A stretch of DNA of 64,000 nt from Actinomycetes bacterium (lineage in GTDB: Bacteria > Actinomycetota > Acidimicrobiia > Acidimicrobiales > Ilumatobacteraceae): positions 40,694-104,693 of the forward strand of contig JANYDH010000046.1 of the NCBI GenBank assembly GCA_025359865.1. The letters are read 5' to 3'. Below, one piece after another: positions 18,477-28,810 of this stretch. Under the pieces are notes generated by a model. That model did not search any database, was not told where the DNA came from, and saw only the letters and a program-made list of their open reading frames with translations. Made by a program: the position numbers and the translations under genes. Each line of letters opens with the position of its first letter. Positions within the stretch are counted from its first letter, which is position 1.

Positions 18477-19691
18477 TCAGCGAAACGGCTCGCCTCCGAC
18501 GATGGTGGCGTGAATGAGCGGCACACCCGGACGGTAGACGAGGTCGATCGGGTTCGTCGTCTCGAGTACCGCGAGATCGCCTCGGGCGCCTACTACGAGG
18601 CGGCCGATGTCGCTGCGCCGAAGTGCTGCAGCACCACCCGCAGTGGCCGACCAGATCGCCTCGTCGATCGTCATCCGCATCTCACGCACTGCGAGCGCGA
18701 TGCAGAACGACATCGAGGTGGTAAAGCTGGAACCAGGGTTGCAGTTGGTGGCTAGTGCGGCCACCCCGCCGGCATCGAGCAGTCGTCGGGCATCCGGATA
18801 GGGCTGGCGGGTGGAGAAGTCGGTAGCGGGCAGGAACGTCGCCACCGTCGCGCCCCCGACCAACGCTTCGATGTCGACATCGCTCAGGTAGGTGCAGTGA
18901 TCGGCCGACGCGCAGCCGAGTTCGACAGCGAGCTTCACCCCAGGGCCGTGACCGAGCTGATTGGCGTGCAGCCGCATCCCGAGACCTGCATCACGGCCGG
19001 CTAGCAAGACGGCGCGGCATTGATCGGCGTCGAATGCGCCCTGTTCACAGAACGCGTCGATCCAGCGCGCATGCGGAGCCGCTGCCGCGAGCATCTCGGT
19101 ACAGACCAGTTCGACGTAGTGATCGGCTCGGCCGTCGAACTCTGGCGGCACGACGTGTGCACCGAGGAACGTGGTTTCGGTCGTGAGTTCGGCGGCGACG
19201 CCAAGCAGGCGGGCCTCGTCGGTGGAGGTGAGCCCATAGCCGGATTTGATCTCGATAGTCGTGGTGCCGGCTCGGTATACCTCGGCCAGCAACGCTGCAC
19301 TCCGACTGCGCAGATCGGCCGTCGAGGCGGCCCCGGTGGCGGCGACCGTCGTACGGATGCCGCCTGCAGCGTAGGGGCTTCCGGCCATCCGGGCGGCGAA
19401 CTCGTCGGCACGATCACCAGCGAACACCAGATGGCTATGGCTGTCGACGAAACCGGGCAACACGCAGCGACCCGCTACGTCGATCCGTCGGTCGGCCGAT
19501 GGCGCTGTCCCCGTCCCCACGGCCTCAACGCTCCCGGCGCGCACGACCACCCACGCGTTGCCCAGTACCCCTAACAGTCCGGTCCCCAACGTGGGATCGT
19601 TGGTGACGAGTCGTCCAATCCCGTCGATCAGCACGGCAGCCTGGTCACCCCCGTCAGCCTGGTCACCCCCGTCACCCTGGTCGGCCGTCAT
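18477..19691 (-). CDS. hutI: Imidazolonepropionase
   Basis: Histidine degradation step 3: hydrolyses 4-imidazolone-5-propionate to N-formimidoyl-glutamate. About 404 residues with metal ligands HSH in [20 protein letters not shown], the family motif IKSGYGL, the later His in HANQLGHG and the Asp/Asn region [12 protein letters not shown] 19691 overlaps the hutF stop by 4 bases (ATGA). The N-terminus has a short repeat of DQADGGDQ type. Last gene of the hut operon. Confidence 0.95.
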   Translation of the reverse strand: MTADQGDGGDQADGGDQAAVLIDGIGRLVTNDPTLGTGLLGVLGNAWVVVRAGSVEAVGTGTAPSADRRIDVAGRCVLPGFVDSHSHLVFAGDRADEFAARMAGSPYAAGGIRTTVAATGAASTADLRSRSAALLAEVYRAGTTTIEIKSGYGLTSTDEARLLGVAAELTTETTFLGAHVVPPEFDGRADHYVELVCTEMLAAAAPHARWIDAFCEQGAFDADQCRAVLLAGRDAGLGMRLHANQLGHGPGVKLAVELGCASADHCTYLSDVDIEALVGGATVATFLPATDFSTRQPYPDARRLLDAGGVAALATNCNPGSSFTTSMSFCIALAVREMRMTIDEAIWSATAGGAAALRRSDIGRLVVGARGDLAVLETTNPIDLVYRPGVPLIHATIVGGEPFR

Positions 19692-21079
19692 GGCCATACC
19701 TGACGTATCGACCGGCGCAGGTCGCGGGCCAGGTCGATCCGCTGATGCATCCGGTCGGAGACGACGACCTGTCCCCCGACGACGACGTGGTGGACATCGT
19801 CGCTCGTGGCCGCGTATACGACTGCCGCTGCCGCGTGCAACGCGTCGGTGCCCGCCAAGCGCGACGATGACAGGCCGACCGTGACCAGATCGGCGAGCGC
19901 GCCGATCGCGAGACGGCCTGCGTCGTGCCAACCCAGGCTGCGGTGGCCGACCGCCGTTCCAGCCGCGAACAAGTCGCCCGGCCGATGGGTGCCGCGGCGC
20001 AGCGTGGCCAGACGTTCATCCAGTTCGACGGCACGGATCTCTTCGAACGGATCGATCACCGCGTGCGAGTCGGTGCCGACGCACATTGCGACCGCCGCCG
20101 CGCGTAGCGCACCACTCGGTCCGATGCCATCGGCCAGATCGCGTTCGGTGGTGGGACACAGGCAACAGATCGACCCGGATGATCCGTACAGAGCAACGTC
20201 ATGGCCGGTCAGGTGGGTGGCATGTACGGCGGTGAACCGAGGGCCGAGCGCACCGCAGTCGGCCAACACTTCCGTCGGTGTTCGACCATAGGCGGCGAGA
20301 CATTGATCGTTCTCCGCCGGTTGCTCGCTGACGTGCGCGTGCAACGGTGCCGACCGGTTGGCAGCCCATTCGGCAATCGTGGAGATCGACTTGGGATCCA
20401 CGGCCCGCACGGAATGGACCGCCCCGCCGACGCGCACCGTGTCGCTCCCCACCAGCGTGTCACTCCCCACCAGCGCGTCGACGCGTTCGGCCCACATACC
20501 GACATCGCCGTCGCTGAACCTTCGCTGAACCGGGCTCAACTCGCCGCCACCGATTCCGCCACTCAGGTAGCAGGTGTCAAGGAGGGTCAGCCGGATTCCT
20601 GCCGCCTGGGCTGCGCCGATCAGTGCATCACCCATCTCATTCGCGTTCGTGTACGGGCGGCCGAGGCGATCGTGGTGCAGATAATGGAACTCGCCGACGC
20701 ACGTGAATCCGGCGCGCACCATCTCGGCAAACGTGGCGGTGGCGAGCGCACGGTAGCTGTCGGGATCGAGCGTTGCCGCGAGCTCGTACATCCGTTCACG
20801 CCATGTCCAAAATGAGCCTGCGTCTGCGTGGGTACGGCCGCGCAACGCACGGTGAAACGCATGACTGTGGGCATTGGCGAAGCCCGGCAAGGTAAGCCCC
20901 TCGAGACGAACAGCGCCCGGCGGCGGCGCGGCCACCTCGGTGTCGATGGCGGCGATCCGGTCGCCGACAACCGTGATGGAGACGCCCGCATGAACCGCGC
21001 CGGCGGCGTCGTCGCCACTGCCGGCGGCATCAGCATCACCGGTTCCGAGCCATGCCAGTTCGCACCAGTAGACGGTCAC
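19688..21079 (-). CDS. hutF: Formimidoylglutamate deiminase
   Basis: Amidohydrolase that deaminates N-formimidoyl-L-glutamate to N-formyl-L-glutamate and ammonia, the first half of the five-step hut route. About 463 residues: [18 protein letters not shown] with the metal-binding Hx[19 protein letters not shown] and [18 protein letters not shown] are all HutF-type. The start is GTG 21079, overlapping the deformylase-like gene stop by 4 bases (GTGA). HutF makes N-formylglutamate, which then needs a deformylase; no hutG is seen here. Two 18-bp copies encode LVGSDT twice in the middle. Confidence 0.93.
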   Translation of the reverse strand: MTVYWCELAWLGTGDADAAGSGDDAAGAVHAGVSITVVGDRIAAIDTEVAAPPPGAVRLEGLTLPGFANAHSHAFHRALRGRTHADAGSFWTWRERMYELAATLDPDSYRALATATFAEMVRAGFTCVGEFHYLHHDRLGRPYTNANEMGDALIGAAQAAGIRLTLLDTCYLSGGIGGGELSPVQRRFSDGDVGMWAERVDALVGSDTLVGSDTVRVGGAVHSVRAVDPKSISTIAEWAANRSAPLHAHVSEQPAENDQCLAAYGRTPTEVLADCGALGPRFTAVHATHLTGHDVALYGSSGSICCLCPTTERDLADGIGPSGALRAAAVAMCVGTDSHAVIDPFEEIRAVELDERLATLRRGTHRPGDLFAAGTAVGHRSLGWHDAGRLAIGALADLVTVGLSSSRLAGTDALHAAAAVVYAATSDDVHHVVVGGQVVVSDRMHQRIDLARDLRRSIRQVWP

Positions 21080-21678
21080 GAGCCGACCCTCGCGACGAAC
21101 GCCGTGATCCGCTCGATGAACGCCGCACGATGGAACCGTTCGAACTGCTCCCACGTGGTGAACGTGCGCGGGTCGGTCACGCGGTCGAGGAACAGCACAC
21201 CGTCAAGATGGTCGCATTCGTGTTGGAACGTGCCCGCCGTCAACCCCCGCTTGCGTTCGTCGTGCGCCGCTCCGCCGCGGTCGAGATGGCGGACGCGCAC
21301 GTTCACGTGGCGCATCACCGAGCCGCGTAAGTTCGGAACCGACAAACATCCCTCGTTGATCTCGACCATCTCGTCGGTGCCATCATCGGTGCCATCATCG
21401 GCCGCCACCGGTTCGATGACCGGGTTGACGATCACCGTGAGCGGGATGCGCGGCTTGTAGGGGTAGCGCGGGTTGTCGTTGACCTCGATGACGGCGATAC
21501 GCAGCGGCACCCCGATCTGGTTGGCTGCAATGCCTGCGCCGTTAGCGTGGCGCATGGTGTCGATCAGGTCGTCGATGAGTTGTTGCACCTCAACGGACGC
21601 GAGCTCGTCTACCGTGACCTCGCGGGCGCGTTCACGCAACACCGGGTGACCGACGGTGACGATCTCGCGCACGGTCAT
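21076..21678 (-). CDS. Peptide-deformylase-family hydrolase inside the hut operon
   Basis: 200 residues with all three PDF motifs: GAGIAANQ (47-54), EGCLS (109-113) and QHECDHL (152-158), i.e. Cys111 and His153/His157 metal ligands and catalytic Glu154. Canonical PDF removes formyl from nascent Met. Here the gene overlaps phyH upstream and hutF downstream by 4 bases each, so it is co-translated with HutF, whose product is N-formylglutamate. I infer that it may serve as the N-formylglutamate deformylase instead of HutG. There is an Asp/Thr/Gly-rich insert (ADDGTDDGTDEM) just before EGCLS, unlike compact housekeeping PDFs. It could also be an ordinary PDF paralogue. Confidence 0.88.
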   Translation of the reverse strand: MTVREIVTVGHPVLRERAREVTVDELASVEVQQLIDDLIDTMRHANGAGIAANQIGVPLRIAVIEVNDNPRYPYKPRIPLTVIVNPVIEPVAADDGTDDGTDEMVEINEGCLSVPNLRGSVMRHVNVRVRHLDRGGAAHDERKRGLTAGTFQHECDHLDGVLFLDRVTDPRTFTTWEQFERFHRAAFIERITAFVARVGS

Positions 21679-22466
21679 GCGGCACGCTCATACAGCACGG
21701 GGAACAGCGGGTGATCCATCGGTGCGCCTGCGGCGAGTTCGGCATCGAGGCCAGGAAACGGCGGCGAGGTGACCCAACGGCGCGGCGCGTGCACCATGTC
21801 GTCGCCGAGGAAGCGAACCGACAGCACGCGCCGCCGGTTCGGCCCATCCACCCCTCCGGCACCATGGAGAGCGAGCATGTGGAAGAACACCGCATCACCG
21901 GGTTCCAATTCCCACCCGATCACCTTGTAGCGAACAGGGTCGGCGTCGATGTCGGGCAGCTCCGCGAGTGCGCCCTCCGGAAACCACTTTGCCTGGCCGT
22001 CGAGGAACGTACGCGGCATGTACCACGGGCCAGCGTGCGAGCCGGCGACGAACTCGAGCGTCGACGCTCTCGAAACCGGATCGACGGGAAACCACATACT
22101 GGCATTCTGCTGGCCGGCGACGTTGTAGTACGGCAGGTCCTGATGCCATGGCGTGCGTTGCCGCGTGCCGGGCTCTTTCACCAACACATGATCGTGATAC
22201 AGCCGAATGACGTGGGACCCCGTGACCTGTGCGGCGACCCTCGCCGCCGGTGATGTGCGAATGAACTGCTCCATTTCCGGGATGCGCCGCCATGAGCAGA
22301 AGTCTTCGATGAACGCACCATCGCCCGCGTCGCTGGCCCGCTTCGCATTCGGTGACAGATGGGCAAGGTTGGCGTCGATCGCCCGTCGGGCAAGGTCGAC
22401 TTGATCGACCGAAAACGCTCCGCGCACGCAGATCGCTCCATCTCGCGCGTAGTCGCCCTCGATCAT
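21675..22466 (-). CDS. Phytanoyl-CoA dioxygenase (PhyH)-family Fe(II)/2OG oxygenase
   Basis: 263 residues. Jelly-roll oxygenase with iron ligands HxD in TPWHQDLPYY and distal His in FFHMLALHGAGGVDG, followed by the 2OG-binding Arg in RRRVLSVRF. Substrate unknown. It sits between hutU and def with a 1-base (TGATG) and a 4-base overlap, so it is part of the hut transcript although no known histidine route needs a dioxygenase. It might feed a hydroxylated or methylated histidine derivative into the pathway (inference). Confidence 0.88.
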   Translation of the reverse strand: MIEGDYARDGAICVRGAFSVDQVDLARRAIDANLAHLSPNAKRASDAGDGAFIEDFCSWRRIPEMEQFIRTSPAARVAAQVTGSHVIRLYHDHVLVKEPGTRQRTPWHQDLPYYNVAGQQNASMWFPVDPVSRASTLEFVAGSHAGPWYMPRTFLDGQAKWFPEGALAELPDIDADPVRYKVIGWELEPGDAVFFHMLALHGAGGVDGPNRRRVLSVRFLGDDMVHAPRRWVTSPPFPGLDAELAAGAPMDHPLFPVLYERAA

Positions 22467-24124
22467 CACGGGTGATCCCTCATCGGCACACGCACCCCGC
22501 GTTCGGCGGCAACCTCGATGGCACGTTCGTACCCCGCATCAGCATGACGAATGACACCCATTCCCGGGTCGGCGGTCAGCACCCGCGCCAGCTTCTGCGC
22601 GGCGAGTTCGGTGCCGTCGGCGACGCAGACCATGCCCGCGTGGATCGAGCGGCCGATGCCGACGCCGCCGCCGTGATGGATGCTCACCCATGTCGCGCCG
22701 CACGAGGTGTTGACCAACGCGTTCAACAGCGGCCAATCGGCGATCGCGTCGGATCCGTCGGCCATCGCCTCGGTTTCGCGATACGGCGACGCGACCGAGC
22801 CGGAGTCGAGATGATCACGGCCGATCACGATCGGTGCCGAGACCTGGCCAGTGCGGACCATCTCGTTGAACCGTAGGCCTAGTCGGTGACGTTCGCCGTA
22901 CCCGAGCCAGCAGATCCGCGCAGGCAGTCCCTGAAACGCGACCTGTTCGCTGGCGAGCTTGATCCAGCGGTGCAGGTTCTCGTCGTCGGGAAACTCTTCG
23001 AGTACCGCCTGGTCGGTTGCGGCAATGTCGGCCGGATCACCGGACAGCGCGACCCACCGGAACGGGCCCTTGCCCTCGCAGAACAACGGGCGAATGTACG
23101 CCGGCAGGAAGCCTGGGTAGTCGAACGCGCGCTCGAATCCACCGAGCTTGGCCTCGGTACGCAAGCTGTTGCCGTAGTCGAACACCTCTGCTCCACGGTC
23201 GAGGTAGCCGACCATCGCCGCGCAGTGCGCGGCCATCGACATACGTGCCCGGCGGATCAGTTCGGCCGGGTCGGTGCGGGCCAGTTCGGCCATCGCGTCG
23301 TGCGAGAGATCAGCCGGTACGTAGCTCAGCGGATCGTGAGCACTGGTCTGGTCGGTGACGATGTCGGCGGGGAACTCGAGTTCGAGCAGTTGCGCGACGA
23401 CGACAGCAGCATTGCCGAGCAGCCCGACCGACAACGGTCGTTGCTCGTCGCGGGCACGGATGCACCGCGCGATTGCGTCGTCGAGCGAGTCAGCAACCTC
23501 GTCAAGATAGCGCGTCTCGAGTCGCCGTTGGATGCTGTGCGGATCGACGTCGATACATAGCGCCACGCCACCATTCATGGTGACGGCGAGCGGCTGCGCG
23601 CCACCCATTCCGCCCAGCCCAGCAGTGAGCGTGATGGTGCCGGCCAGGCTGCCCCCATGGCTGCGGCGAGCGATCTCGGCGAAACATTCGTAGGTGCCTT
23701 GGAGAATGCCCTGTGTGCCGATGTAGATCCACGATCCGGCCGTCATCTGGCCGTACATCGTGAGGCCGAGTTGCTCTAGGCGACGGAACTCGTCCCAGGT
23801 GGCCCACTCGGGCACCAGGTTGGAGTTGGCGATCAGCACCCGCGGCGCCCACTCGTTGGTACGGAACACGCCGACCGGCTTGCCCGATTGGACGAGCATC
23901 GTCTCGTCGTCGGCCAAGGTCTGCAACGTGGCGATCATGGCATCGAATGCGTCCCACGAACGTGCTGCCCGGCCGGTGCCGCCGTAGACGACCAGATCAT
24001 CGGGACGTTCGGCGACTTCGGGGTCGAGGTTGTTCATCAACATCCGCATCGCTGCTTCCTGCTGCCAGCCCCGGCAGGTGAGCTCGGTGCCTCTGGGTGC
24101 CCGCACGGGCCGTGGTCCTGACAT
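22466..24124 (-). CDS. hutU: Urocanate hydratase
   Basis: Converts urocanate to imidazolonepropionate using NAD+ as an electrophile. About 552 residues, the normal length. Recognisable blocks: [41 protein letters not shown]-like ([12 protein letters not shown]), [31 protein letters not shown] and [14 protein letters not shown] 24124 has AAAGGATC upstream. Follows hutH after 44 bases; overlaps phyH. Confidence 0.96.
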   Translation of the reverse strand: MSGPRPVRAPRGTELTCRGWQQEAAMRMLMNNLDPEVAERPDDLVVYGGTGRAARSWDAFDAMIATLQTLADDETMLVQSGKPVGVFRTNEWAPRVLIANSNLVPEWATWDEFRRLEQLGLTMYGQMTAGSWIYIGTQGILQGTYECFAEIARRSHGGSLAGTITLTAGLGGMGGAQPLAVTMNGGVALCIDVDPHSIQRRLETRYLDEVADSLDDAIARCIRARDEQRPLSVGLLGNAAVVVAQLLELEFPADIVTDQTSAHDPLSYVPADLSHDAMAELARTDPAELIRRARMSMAAHCAAMVGYLDRGAEVFDYGNSLRTEAKLGGFERAFDYPGFLPAYIRPLFCEGKGPFRWVALSGDPADIAATDQAVLEEFPDDENLHRWIKLASEQVAFQGLPARICWLGYGERHRLGLRFNEMVRTGQVSAPIVIGRDHLDSGSVASPYRETEAMADGSDAIADWPLLNALVNTSCGATWVSIHHGGGVGIGRSIHAGMVCVADGTELAAQKLARVLTADPGMGVIRHADAGYERAIEVAAERGVRVPMRDHP

Positions 24125-24168
24125 CGCTGATCCTTTCGTATGGTTACTCGTCGCGAGTATTCGGTCGT

Positions 24169-25689
24169 TCAGCCGAGCGTGCCGGTGATCGACTGCGCTG
24201 CGGCCAGCAGATCGCCAGACATGACGAGTGTCTCGGCGATTGCGAGTTCGGGTGAGAGCCAACGATCCGGTCCGCTGCCCCCCACGCCGGCCGACCGGAG
24301 TGCGTTGACGGCCGCACCCGTGGGTGCCGCCGGCTCGAGCGGACGGCGCAGTTCGATACCCCGAGCGGCGCACACCACTTCGCAGGCGATGATCCGTCCC
24401 AGATTGGCGACCGACTGACGCAGCTTGCGCGCCGCTCCCCATCCCATCGAAACGTGGTCTTCCTGCATGGCCGACGTGGGCAGCGAGTCGACGCTCGCCG
24501 GCGATGCAAGTCGACGGTTTTCGGCCACCATCGCCGCCTGGGTGTAGTGGGCGATCATCAACCCGGAGTTGACACCGGCATCTTCGGCAAGGAACGGGGG
24601 CAACCCGTGGGACCGGTTGCGGTCGAGCATTCGGTCGGTACGGCGTTCAGCGATGGCGCCCAACTCAGCAGCAGCGATAGCGAGGAAGTCGCAGGCGAAC
24701 CCCACCGGTGCACCATGGAAGTGCCCGCATGATTCCACTCGACCATCGGGCATGACGCTCGGGTTGTCGATCGCCGAGCGCAGTTCGATGTCGGCCACGT
24801 TGCGGGCATGAGCGATGGTGTCACGGGCGGCCCCGTGTACCTGTGGTGTACAGCGCAGCGAGTACGCGTCTTGCACGCGCGTATCGCCAGACCGGTGGCT
24901 GGCGATGATCGGGCTACCGACGAGCAGGCGGCGCAGGTTCGCGGCCGAGACGGTCTGGCCGGGGTGCGGGCGTAGCGCCATCAGATCTTCGGCAAACGGA
25001 CGATCGGTGCCCATCACCGCTTCGAGCGTCATCGCCGCGGCGAGGTCGGCAGTACGAGCCAGCATGTCGAGGTCAGCGAGTGCGAGTACCAACATGCCAA
25101 GCATGCCGTCGGTACCGTTGATGAGGGCGAGACCTTCCTTGGCCCGCAGTGTGACCGGTTCGATACCGGCGGCGGCCATGGCAGGGGCACACTCCCCCTC
25201 GCCGATCAGGGCCAGAGCCACATGGGCGAGCGGAGCCAGATCGCCGCTCGCTCCGAGCGAACCGTGCTCGTGCACGACCGGGGTGATGCCCGCATTCAGC
25301 AGAGCGAGCATGGTGTCGACCACCACGGGCCGCACGCCGGAATGCCCCATCGACAGTGTGCGGGCGCGCAGCAGCATCATCGCCCGCACCACTTCGGTCT
25401 CGACGTGCGGGCCCATCCCAGCGGCATGCGAGCGGATGAGTGCCCGCTGCAACTCCTCGCGTCGTTCAGGCGGAATGACGGTGGTCGCCAGCGACCCGAA
25501 CCCGGTGGACACGCCGTAGACCGCGTGATCGAGATCTGCCAGTGCTTCGACGACGGCTGAACTGCGCTCGATCGCCTCCCGTGCCGTGGCGGCGAGAAGT
25601 ATCCGCGCCCGGCCACGGGCCACGGACACGACATCGACCGCGTCGATCCCATTCGGTCCAAGGACGAGGATTGGTGCCGTGGTTTCCAT
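24169..25689 (-). CDS. hutH: Histidine ammonia-lyase
   Basis: First step of histidine breakdown, histidine to urocanate and ammonia. 506 residues. Ala147-Ser148-Gly149 in [12 protein letters not shown] forms the MIO prosthetic group; the Tyr in YGVSTGFG (about residue 58) is the catalytic base. First gene of the operon. The start is only 20 bases from the divergent regulator start; on the minus strand TACATT (25698-25703) lies 8 bases before the ATG, so the mRNA may be leaderless. Confidence 0.96.
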   Translation of the reverse strand: METTAPILVLGPNGIDAVDVVSVARGRARILLAATAREAIERSSAVVEALADLDHAVYGVSTGFGSLATTVIPPERREELQRALIRSHAAGMGPHVETEVVRAMMLLRARTLSMGHSGVRPVVVDTMLALLNAGITPVVHEHGSLGASGDLAPLAHVALALIGEGECAPAMAAAGIEPVTLRAKEGLALINGTDGMLGMLVLALADLDMLARTADLAAAMTLEAVMGTDRPFAEDLMALRPHPGQTVSAANLRRLLVGSPIIASHRSGDTRVQDAYSLRCTPQVHGAARDTIAHARNVADIELRSAIDNPSVMPDGRVESCGHFHGAPVGFACDFLAIAAAELGAIAERRTDRMLDRNRSHGLPPFLAEDAGVNSGLMIAHYTQAAMVAENRRLASPASVDSLPTSAMQEDHVSMGWGAARKLRQSVANLGRIIACEVVCAARGIELRRPLEPAAPTGAAVNALRSAGVGGSGPDRWLSPELAIAETLVMSGDLLAAAQSITGTLG

Positions 25690-25709
25690 CAGACGGTAAT
25701 GTACACCGC
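25690..25709. promoter_or_regulatory. hutH / iclR divergent intergenic control region
   Basis: Only 20 bases separate the two start codons. It contains TACATT, a -10-like hexamer for hutH, within an imperfect dyad GGTAATGTACACC. IclR regulators commonly bind such divergent gaps, so this is the likely operator; promoter elements must extend into the coding sequence. Confidence 0.5.
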
Positions 25710-26447
25710 ATGACGGAAACGACGCAACCCTTCGGTGGCGAGCACGATCCCGGTCCCGATCCCGATCCCGGAGCGTCTCCGGCCATCAGGTCGGTCGAGC
25801 GAGCGCTGCGGCTACTCGTCGTGGCCGCCGAAGCCGCCGACGGCATCGGCCTTGTCGACGCCTCACGCGCGGTCCAGTTGGCACCTTCCACGGTTACCCG
25901 GATACTGCGCACGCTCGAGGCGTCCGGCTTCGTTCAACGGCGCGACGACGGTAACTACGAAGCGGGCGCCGAGATCATCCGCCTCGGGGCGCTGCACAGC
26001 GCCGAATCGCCGTTGCACCGCATCGCCCAGCCCTACCTCGATCAACTCGCTTTGTCTACCGGCGAATCCAGTTATCTCGCGGTGCCGCTCGACAACCACT
26101 GGGCCACGTATGTGCGGATGGCACCCAGTAGCCATGCGGTGCGACACGTCAGTTGGCTAGGCCGCCGCATCCCACTCGATGGTTCGGCCGTTGGCGCTGC
26201 GCTGGCCGGCCGCGTGGGTGCCGACGGCGCGGCCGTCGTCCATGCAGGCGTTGAACCAGGCACCACAGCCATTGCGGTACCGGTTCATGCAGGTTCGTCG
26301 TCCGCCACCATCACGTCCGCCGCCATCACGTCCGCTATCAACGTGGTCGGCCCGAGCTACCGAATCGACGCCGACGCGGCGGCGCTCATCGCCCGCCATG
26401 CCCGCGCCACGGCGGCAGCGATCGAGCAAGCGATCCGCGGCCGCTAG
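25710..26447 (+). CDS. IclR-family transcriptional regulator
   Basis: About 245 residues. N-terminal winged helix (AIRSVERALRLLVVAAEA, AVQLAPSTVTRILRTLEASGFV) and the IclR effector domain (SSYLAVPLDNHWATYVRMA, ending AAALIARHARATAAAIEQAI). The effector domain is slightly short and carries a Ser/Ala/Thr repeat (ITSAAITSAI) near residue 200. Divergent from hutH, hence probably the hut regulator responding to urocanate or a similar intermediate (inference). ATG 25710 is the natural start. Confidence 0.9.
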   Translation: MTETTQPFGGEHDPGPDPDPGASPAIRSVERALRLLVVAAEAADGIGLVDASRAVQLAPSTVTRILRTLEASGFVQRRDDGNYEAGAEIIRLGALHSAESPLHRIAQPYLDQLALSTGESSYLAVPLDNHWATYVRMAPSSHAVRHVSWLGRRIPLDGSAVGAALAGRVGADGAAVVHAGVEPGTTAIAVPVHAGSSSATITSAAITSAINVVGPSYRIDADAAALIARHARATAAAIEQAIRGR

Positions 26448-26454
26448 CCCAGGT

Positions 26455-26573
26455 GGTCCGTGAGGCTCCGGCAGCCCAGTCAGCACCCAAACTCACAAAC
26501 CACTTGGTTCGTGAGGCTCCGGCAGCCCAGCCACCACCCAAACTCACAAACCACTTCGTCCGTGAGGCTCTGG
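26455..26573. repeat. 51-bp tandem repeat, 2.3 copies
   Basis: Units 26455-26505 and 26506-26556 differ at about four positions; a third partial copy is 26557-26573. The unit includes GTGAGGCTCCGGCAGCCCAG and ACCCAAACTCACAAACCACTT. GTGAG/CTCAC could pair within a unit. Non-coding, between the IclR gene and the GGDEF remnant. Confidence 0.88.
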
Positions 26574-26647
26574 TCGGTCGGCCGGTAGCCGATGGCGGCC
26601 AACCAGTCGCGTAACGCGGTCGCCTCGTTACTGAGGGTCCGGCGACG

Positions 26648-27022
26648 ATGCTGCAGGATCGGCAAGGGTCGGTCCGTTCGAACCGGCGGAGCGAGGGCGA
26701 CAAGGCGACCCTGGTCGGGCATCCTGTCGGCGCCGCGTTGCTCACCGAGGTCGGGCACCGCCTGCGCGCTGCGGTCAGGTCGCACGACGTCGTGGGGAGG
26801 CTGGGCGGCGACGAGTTCCTCATCGTGCTGTTTCGCAATCTCTCCGATGCCAAGACCACCGACACCAAGACCACCGACCTCGCCGACCGCAGCATTGACG
26901 AACTCGAAGACCCATTCCAGATCGCCGACAACGACGTGTACGTTTCCGCCAGCATCGGCGTCACCTTGTTCTGTCCGCCGTTGCCGCTGGAGCACCTCGA
27001 ATCACACGCTGACTCACAGGTC
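26648..27022 (+). pseudogene. Truncated GGDEF (diguanylate cyclase) remnant
   Basis: The plus strand encodes a GGDEF-domain piece: GHPVGAALLTEVGHRLRAAV, then HDVVGRLGGDEFLIVL, then VYVSASIGVTLF. The first part of the domain is missing (no intact metal-binding D-x-D-x-FK-x-x-ND) and the C-terminal helix is cut. The frame then runs antisense into the SulP gene. A direct repeat TTDTKTTD interrupts the loop. I read it as a decayed diguanylate cyclase; it has no start region with a ribosome site. Confidence 0.65.
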
Positions 27023-28810
27023 CGGGTGATCTTGCCAATCCACCCAGTTGATCTGTGCATCCCGTACGTACGCGTGGACCGCCTCACCGGTAGTCCGCGA
27101 GAACCACTGCGGACCAATCTGTTCGACCAGGCCGTAGACATCCATCCGTTCACGGACATGGCCTTTCAACTCGGCGAAACGCAGGGTGACGCCGCGCACC
27201 GCCAGGTCGCGAATCAGCTCGTCGATCGCGTCGGCCGCCGTGGTGTCGATGTCGGTGATCGGCTCGGCGGTGATGACGACGACGTGTACCGGTGCCGGTG
27301 ACCGGTCGACGCGGTCGATCACGTCCTCCAGGAAGAACCGCGAGTTGGCGAAGAACAACGGGGCATCGAAGCGGTACAGCAGCAGGCCAGGCACTCGTCG
27401 ACCTTCGGGATGGCGGTCGCTGTCGTGATACCCCCTCAGCCCATCGACCCTCACGAGTTCAGTGGTGTGCGGCTTCCACGCCTTACGCATGAAGTTGAGC
27501 AACGACAGCGCAATTGCCACGGCCACGCCGACGATGGCCCCGAGCATCGCAACGGCCAGAAACGCGACGACGGAAAGCATGAACTCGCTACGCCGGATCG
27601 CCGCCAGACGGACCACCTGCCGGGTTGCGAAGATCCGCAGCGCGGCACTGATGACGACCGCGGCCAGTACCGGTTCGGGCAGGTTGCGAAACGCTCCTGG
27701 TGCCAGGACCAGCAAGCTGAGCAACAGTACGGCGGCGACAACCCCGGTGAGCTGGGTGCGTGCGCCGGCCGCTTCGGCCACCGGCGTGCGTGATTGGCTG
27801 CCGCTGACGGGAAACCCCTGGAAAAAGCCTGCGACCAAGTTGACTGCGCCGAGCGCTACCAACTCTTGGTTGGAGTCGACCTGGGCGCCGCGTTTGAGCG
27901 CGTACACCCGTGCCAGCACGCTCGTATCGGCAAAGGCGACGAACGAGATGCCGAGCGCCGCACCAGTGAGTCTGCCGACGCTTTCCCAGGTGACGTTTGG
28001 AATGCTCGGCAGTGGAAAACCCGATGGCAGATCGCCGACCAGGCTCACATCGTGGTCGGCCAGCCCGAAGACCACGGTGACCGCGATCGCGGCGATCACC
28101 GCGACGAGTACTCCCGGAACCTGTGGGGCCACCCGGCGCAAGACGACGATGATGAGCAGTGCTGCCGCAGCAAGGCCGACTGCCCACCAGTTCGCTCGGC
28201 GGTCGATCAGACCCTCGACGAAGTCACGCAGCGTGCTGATCATCGTCTCTGCCCCGACCGAGAACCCGAACACCTTCGGCAATTGGCTGACGACAATGGT
28301 GAGTGCAATCCCGTTGAGGTATCCGTAGCGGACAGGGGCCGAGAGCAATTCGGCGAGGAAGCCGAATCTGGCAAGGCCGGCGAGAATGCCGATTACCCCG
28401 ACGAAGATCGAAAGGAGCCCGGCGAGCGCTACTGCTTGGCTGGCGTCGCTCCCCGCCAGGGGGATGACAACAGCTGCAACCAATGGGGCCAACGATGAGT
28501 CGGGCCCCATCACCAGCACTCTCGACGGACCCATCAGCGCGTACACCAGCAGCGGCACGATGGTGGCATACAGGCCCGTGATCGGCGGGAGGCCTGACGC
28601 CTGAGCGTAGGCCATACCGGCCGGGGCGAGTAGCGCTACGAGCACCGACCCGGCGATCAGGTCGTGGCCGAACCATGCCCGCTCATAGCTGCGGAACTGC
28701 TCGATCGCAGGGATCCACCGCGTCCAACGAGCACGGCCGCGTCCGCCATTCGATGGAGATGGAGATGGAGATGGAGATGGAGATGGAGGAGGCGCGGTCG
28801 GCTCGGTCAC
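27014..28810 (-). CDS. SulP-family inorganic anion transporter with STAS domain
   Basis: About 598 residues. A Pro-Ser repeat N-terminus, then SulP membrane core (FGHDLIAGSVLVALLAPAGM, YAQASGLPPITGLYATIVPLLVYALMG, VMGPDSSLAPL) with about 12 hydrophobic segments, and a C-terminal STAS domain around 455-590 (LLYRFDAPLFFANSRFF, TTAADAIDEL). Transports sulfate, bicarbonate or another anion. GTG 28810 overlaps the upstream MBL gene stop (GTGA), so both are one operon. Longer in-frame extension upstream is antisense-like and rejected. Confidence 0.93.
   Translation of the reverse strand: MTEPTAPPPSPSPSPSPSPSNGGRGRARWTRWIPAIEQFRSYERAWFGHDLIAGSVLVALLAPAGMAYAQASGLPPITGLYATIVPLLVYALMGPSRVLVMGPDSSLAPLVAAVVIPLAGSDASQAVALAGLLSIFVGVIGILAGLARFGFLAELLSAPVRYGYLNGIALTIVVSQLPKVFGFSVGAETMISTLRDFVEGLIDRRANWWAVGLAAAALLIIVVLRRVAPQVPGVLVAVIAAIAVTVVFGLADHDVSLVGDLPSGFPLPSIPNVTWESVGRLTGAALGISFVAFADTSVLARVYALKRGAQVDSNQELVALGAVNLVAGFFQGFPVSGSQSRTPVAEAAGARTQLTGVVAAVLLLSLLVLAPGAFRNLPEPVLAAVVISAALRIFATRQVVRLAAIRRSEFMLSVVAFLAVAMLGAIVGVAVAIALSLLNFMRKAWKPHTTELVRVDGLRGYHDSDRHPEGRRVPGLLLYRFDAPLFFANSRFFLEDVIDRVDRSPAPVHVVVITAEPITDIDTTAADAIDELIRDLAVRGVTLRFAELKGHVRERMDVYGLVEQIGPQWFSRTTGEAVHAYVRDAQINWVDWQDHPDL
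28752..28787. repeat. GATGGA hexanucleotide tandem repeat, 6 copies
   Basis: Perfect 6-bp microsatellite at the 5' end of the SulP gene, read on the minus strand as alternating Ser-Pro codons. Slippage would lengthen or shorten the cytoplasmic tail in frame. Confidence 0.92.

Noticed and set aside
24125..24442. N-terminal extension of HutU to 24442
   Set aside because: It overlaps hutH extensively in another frame; ATG 24124 has a ribosome site and gives the normal protein length.
26455..26573. CRISPR-like repeats
   Set aside because: Units are directly adjacent with no spacers and no cas genes lie nearby.
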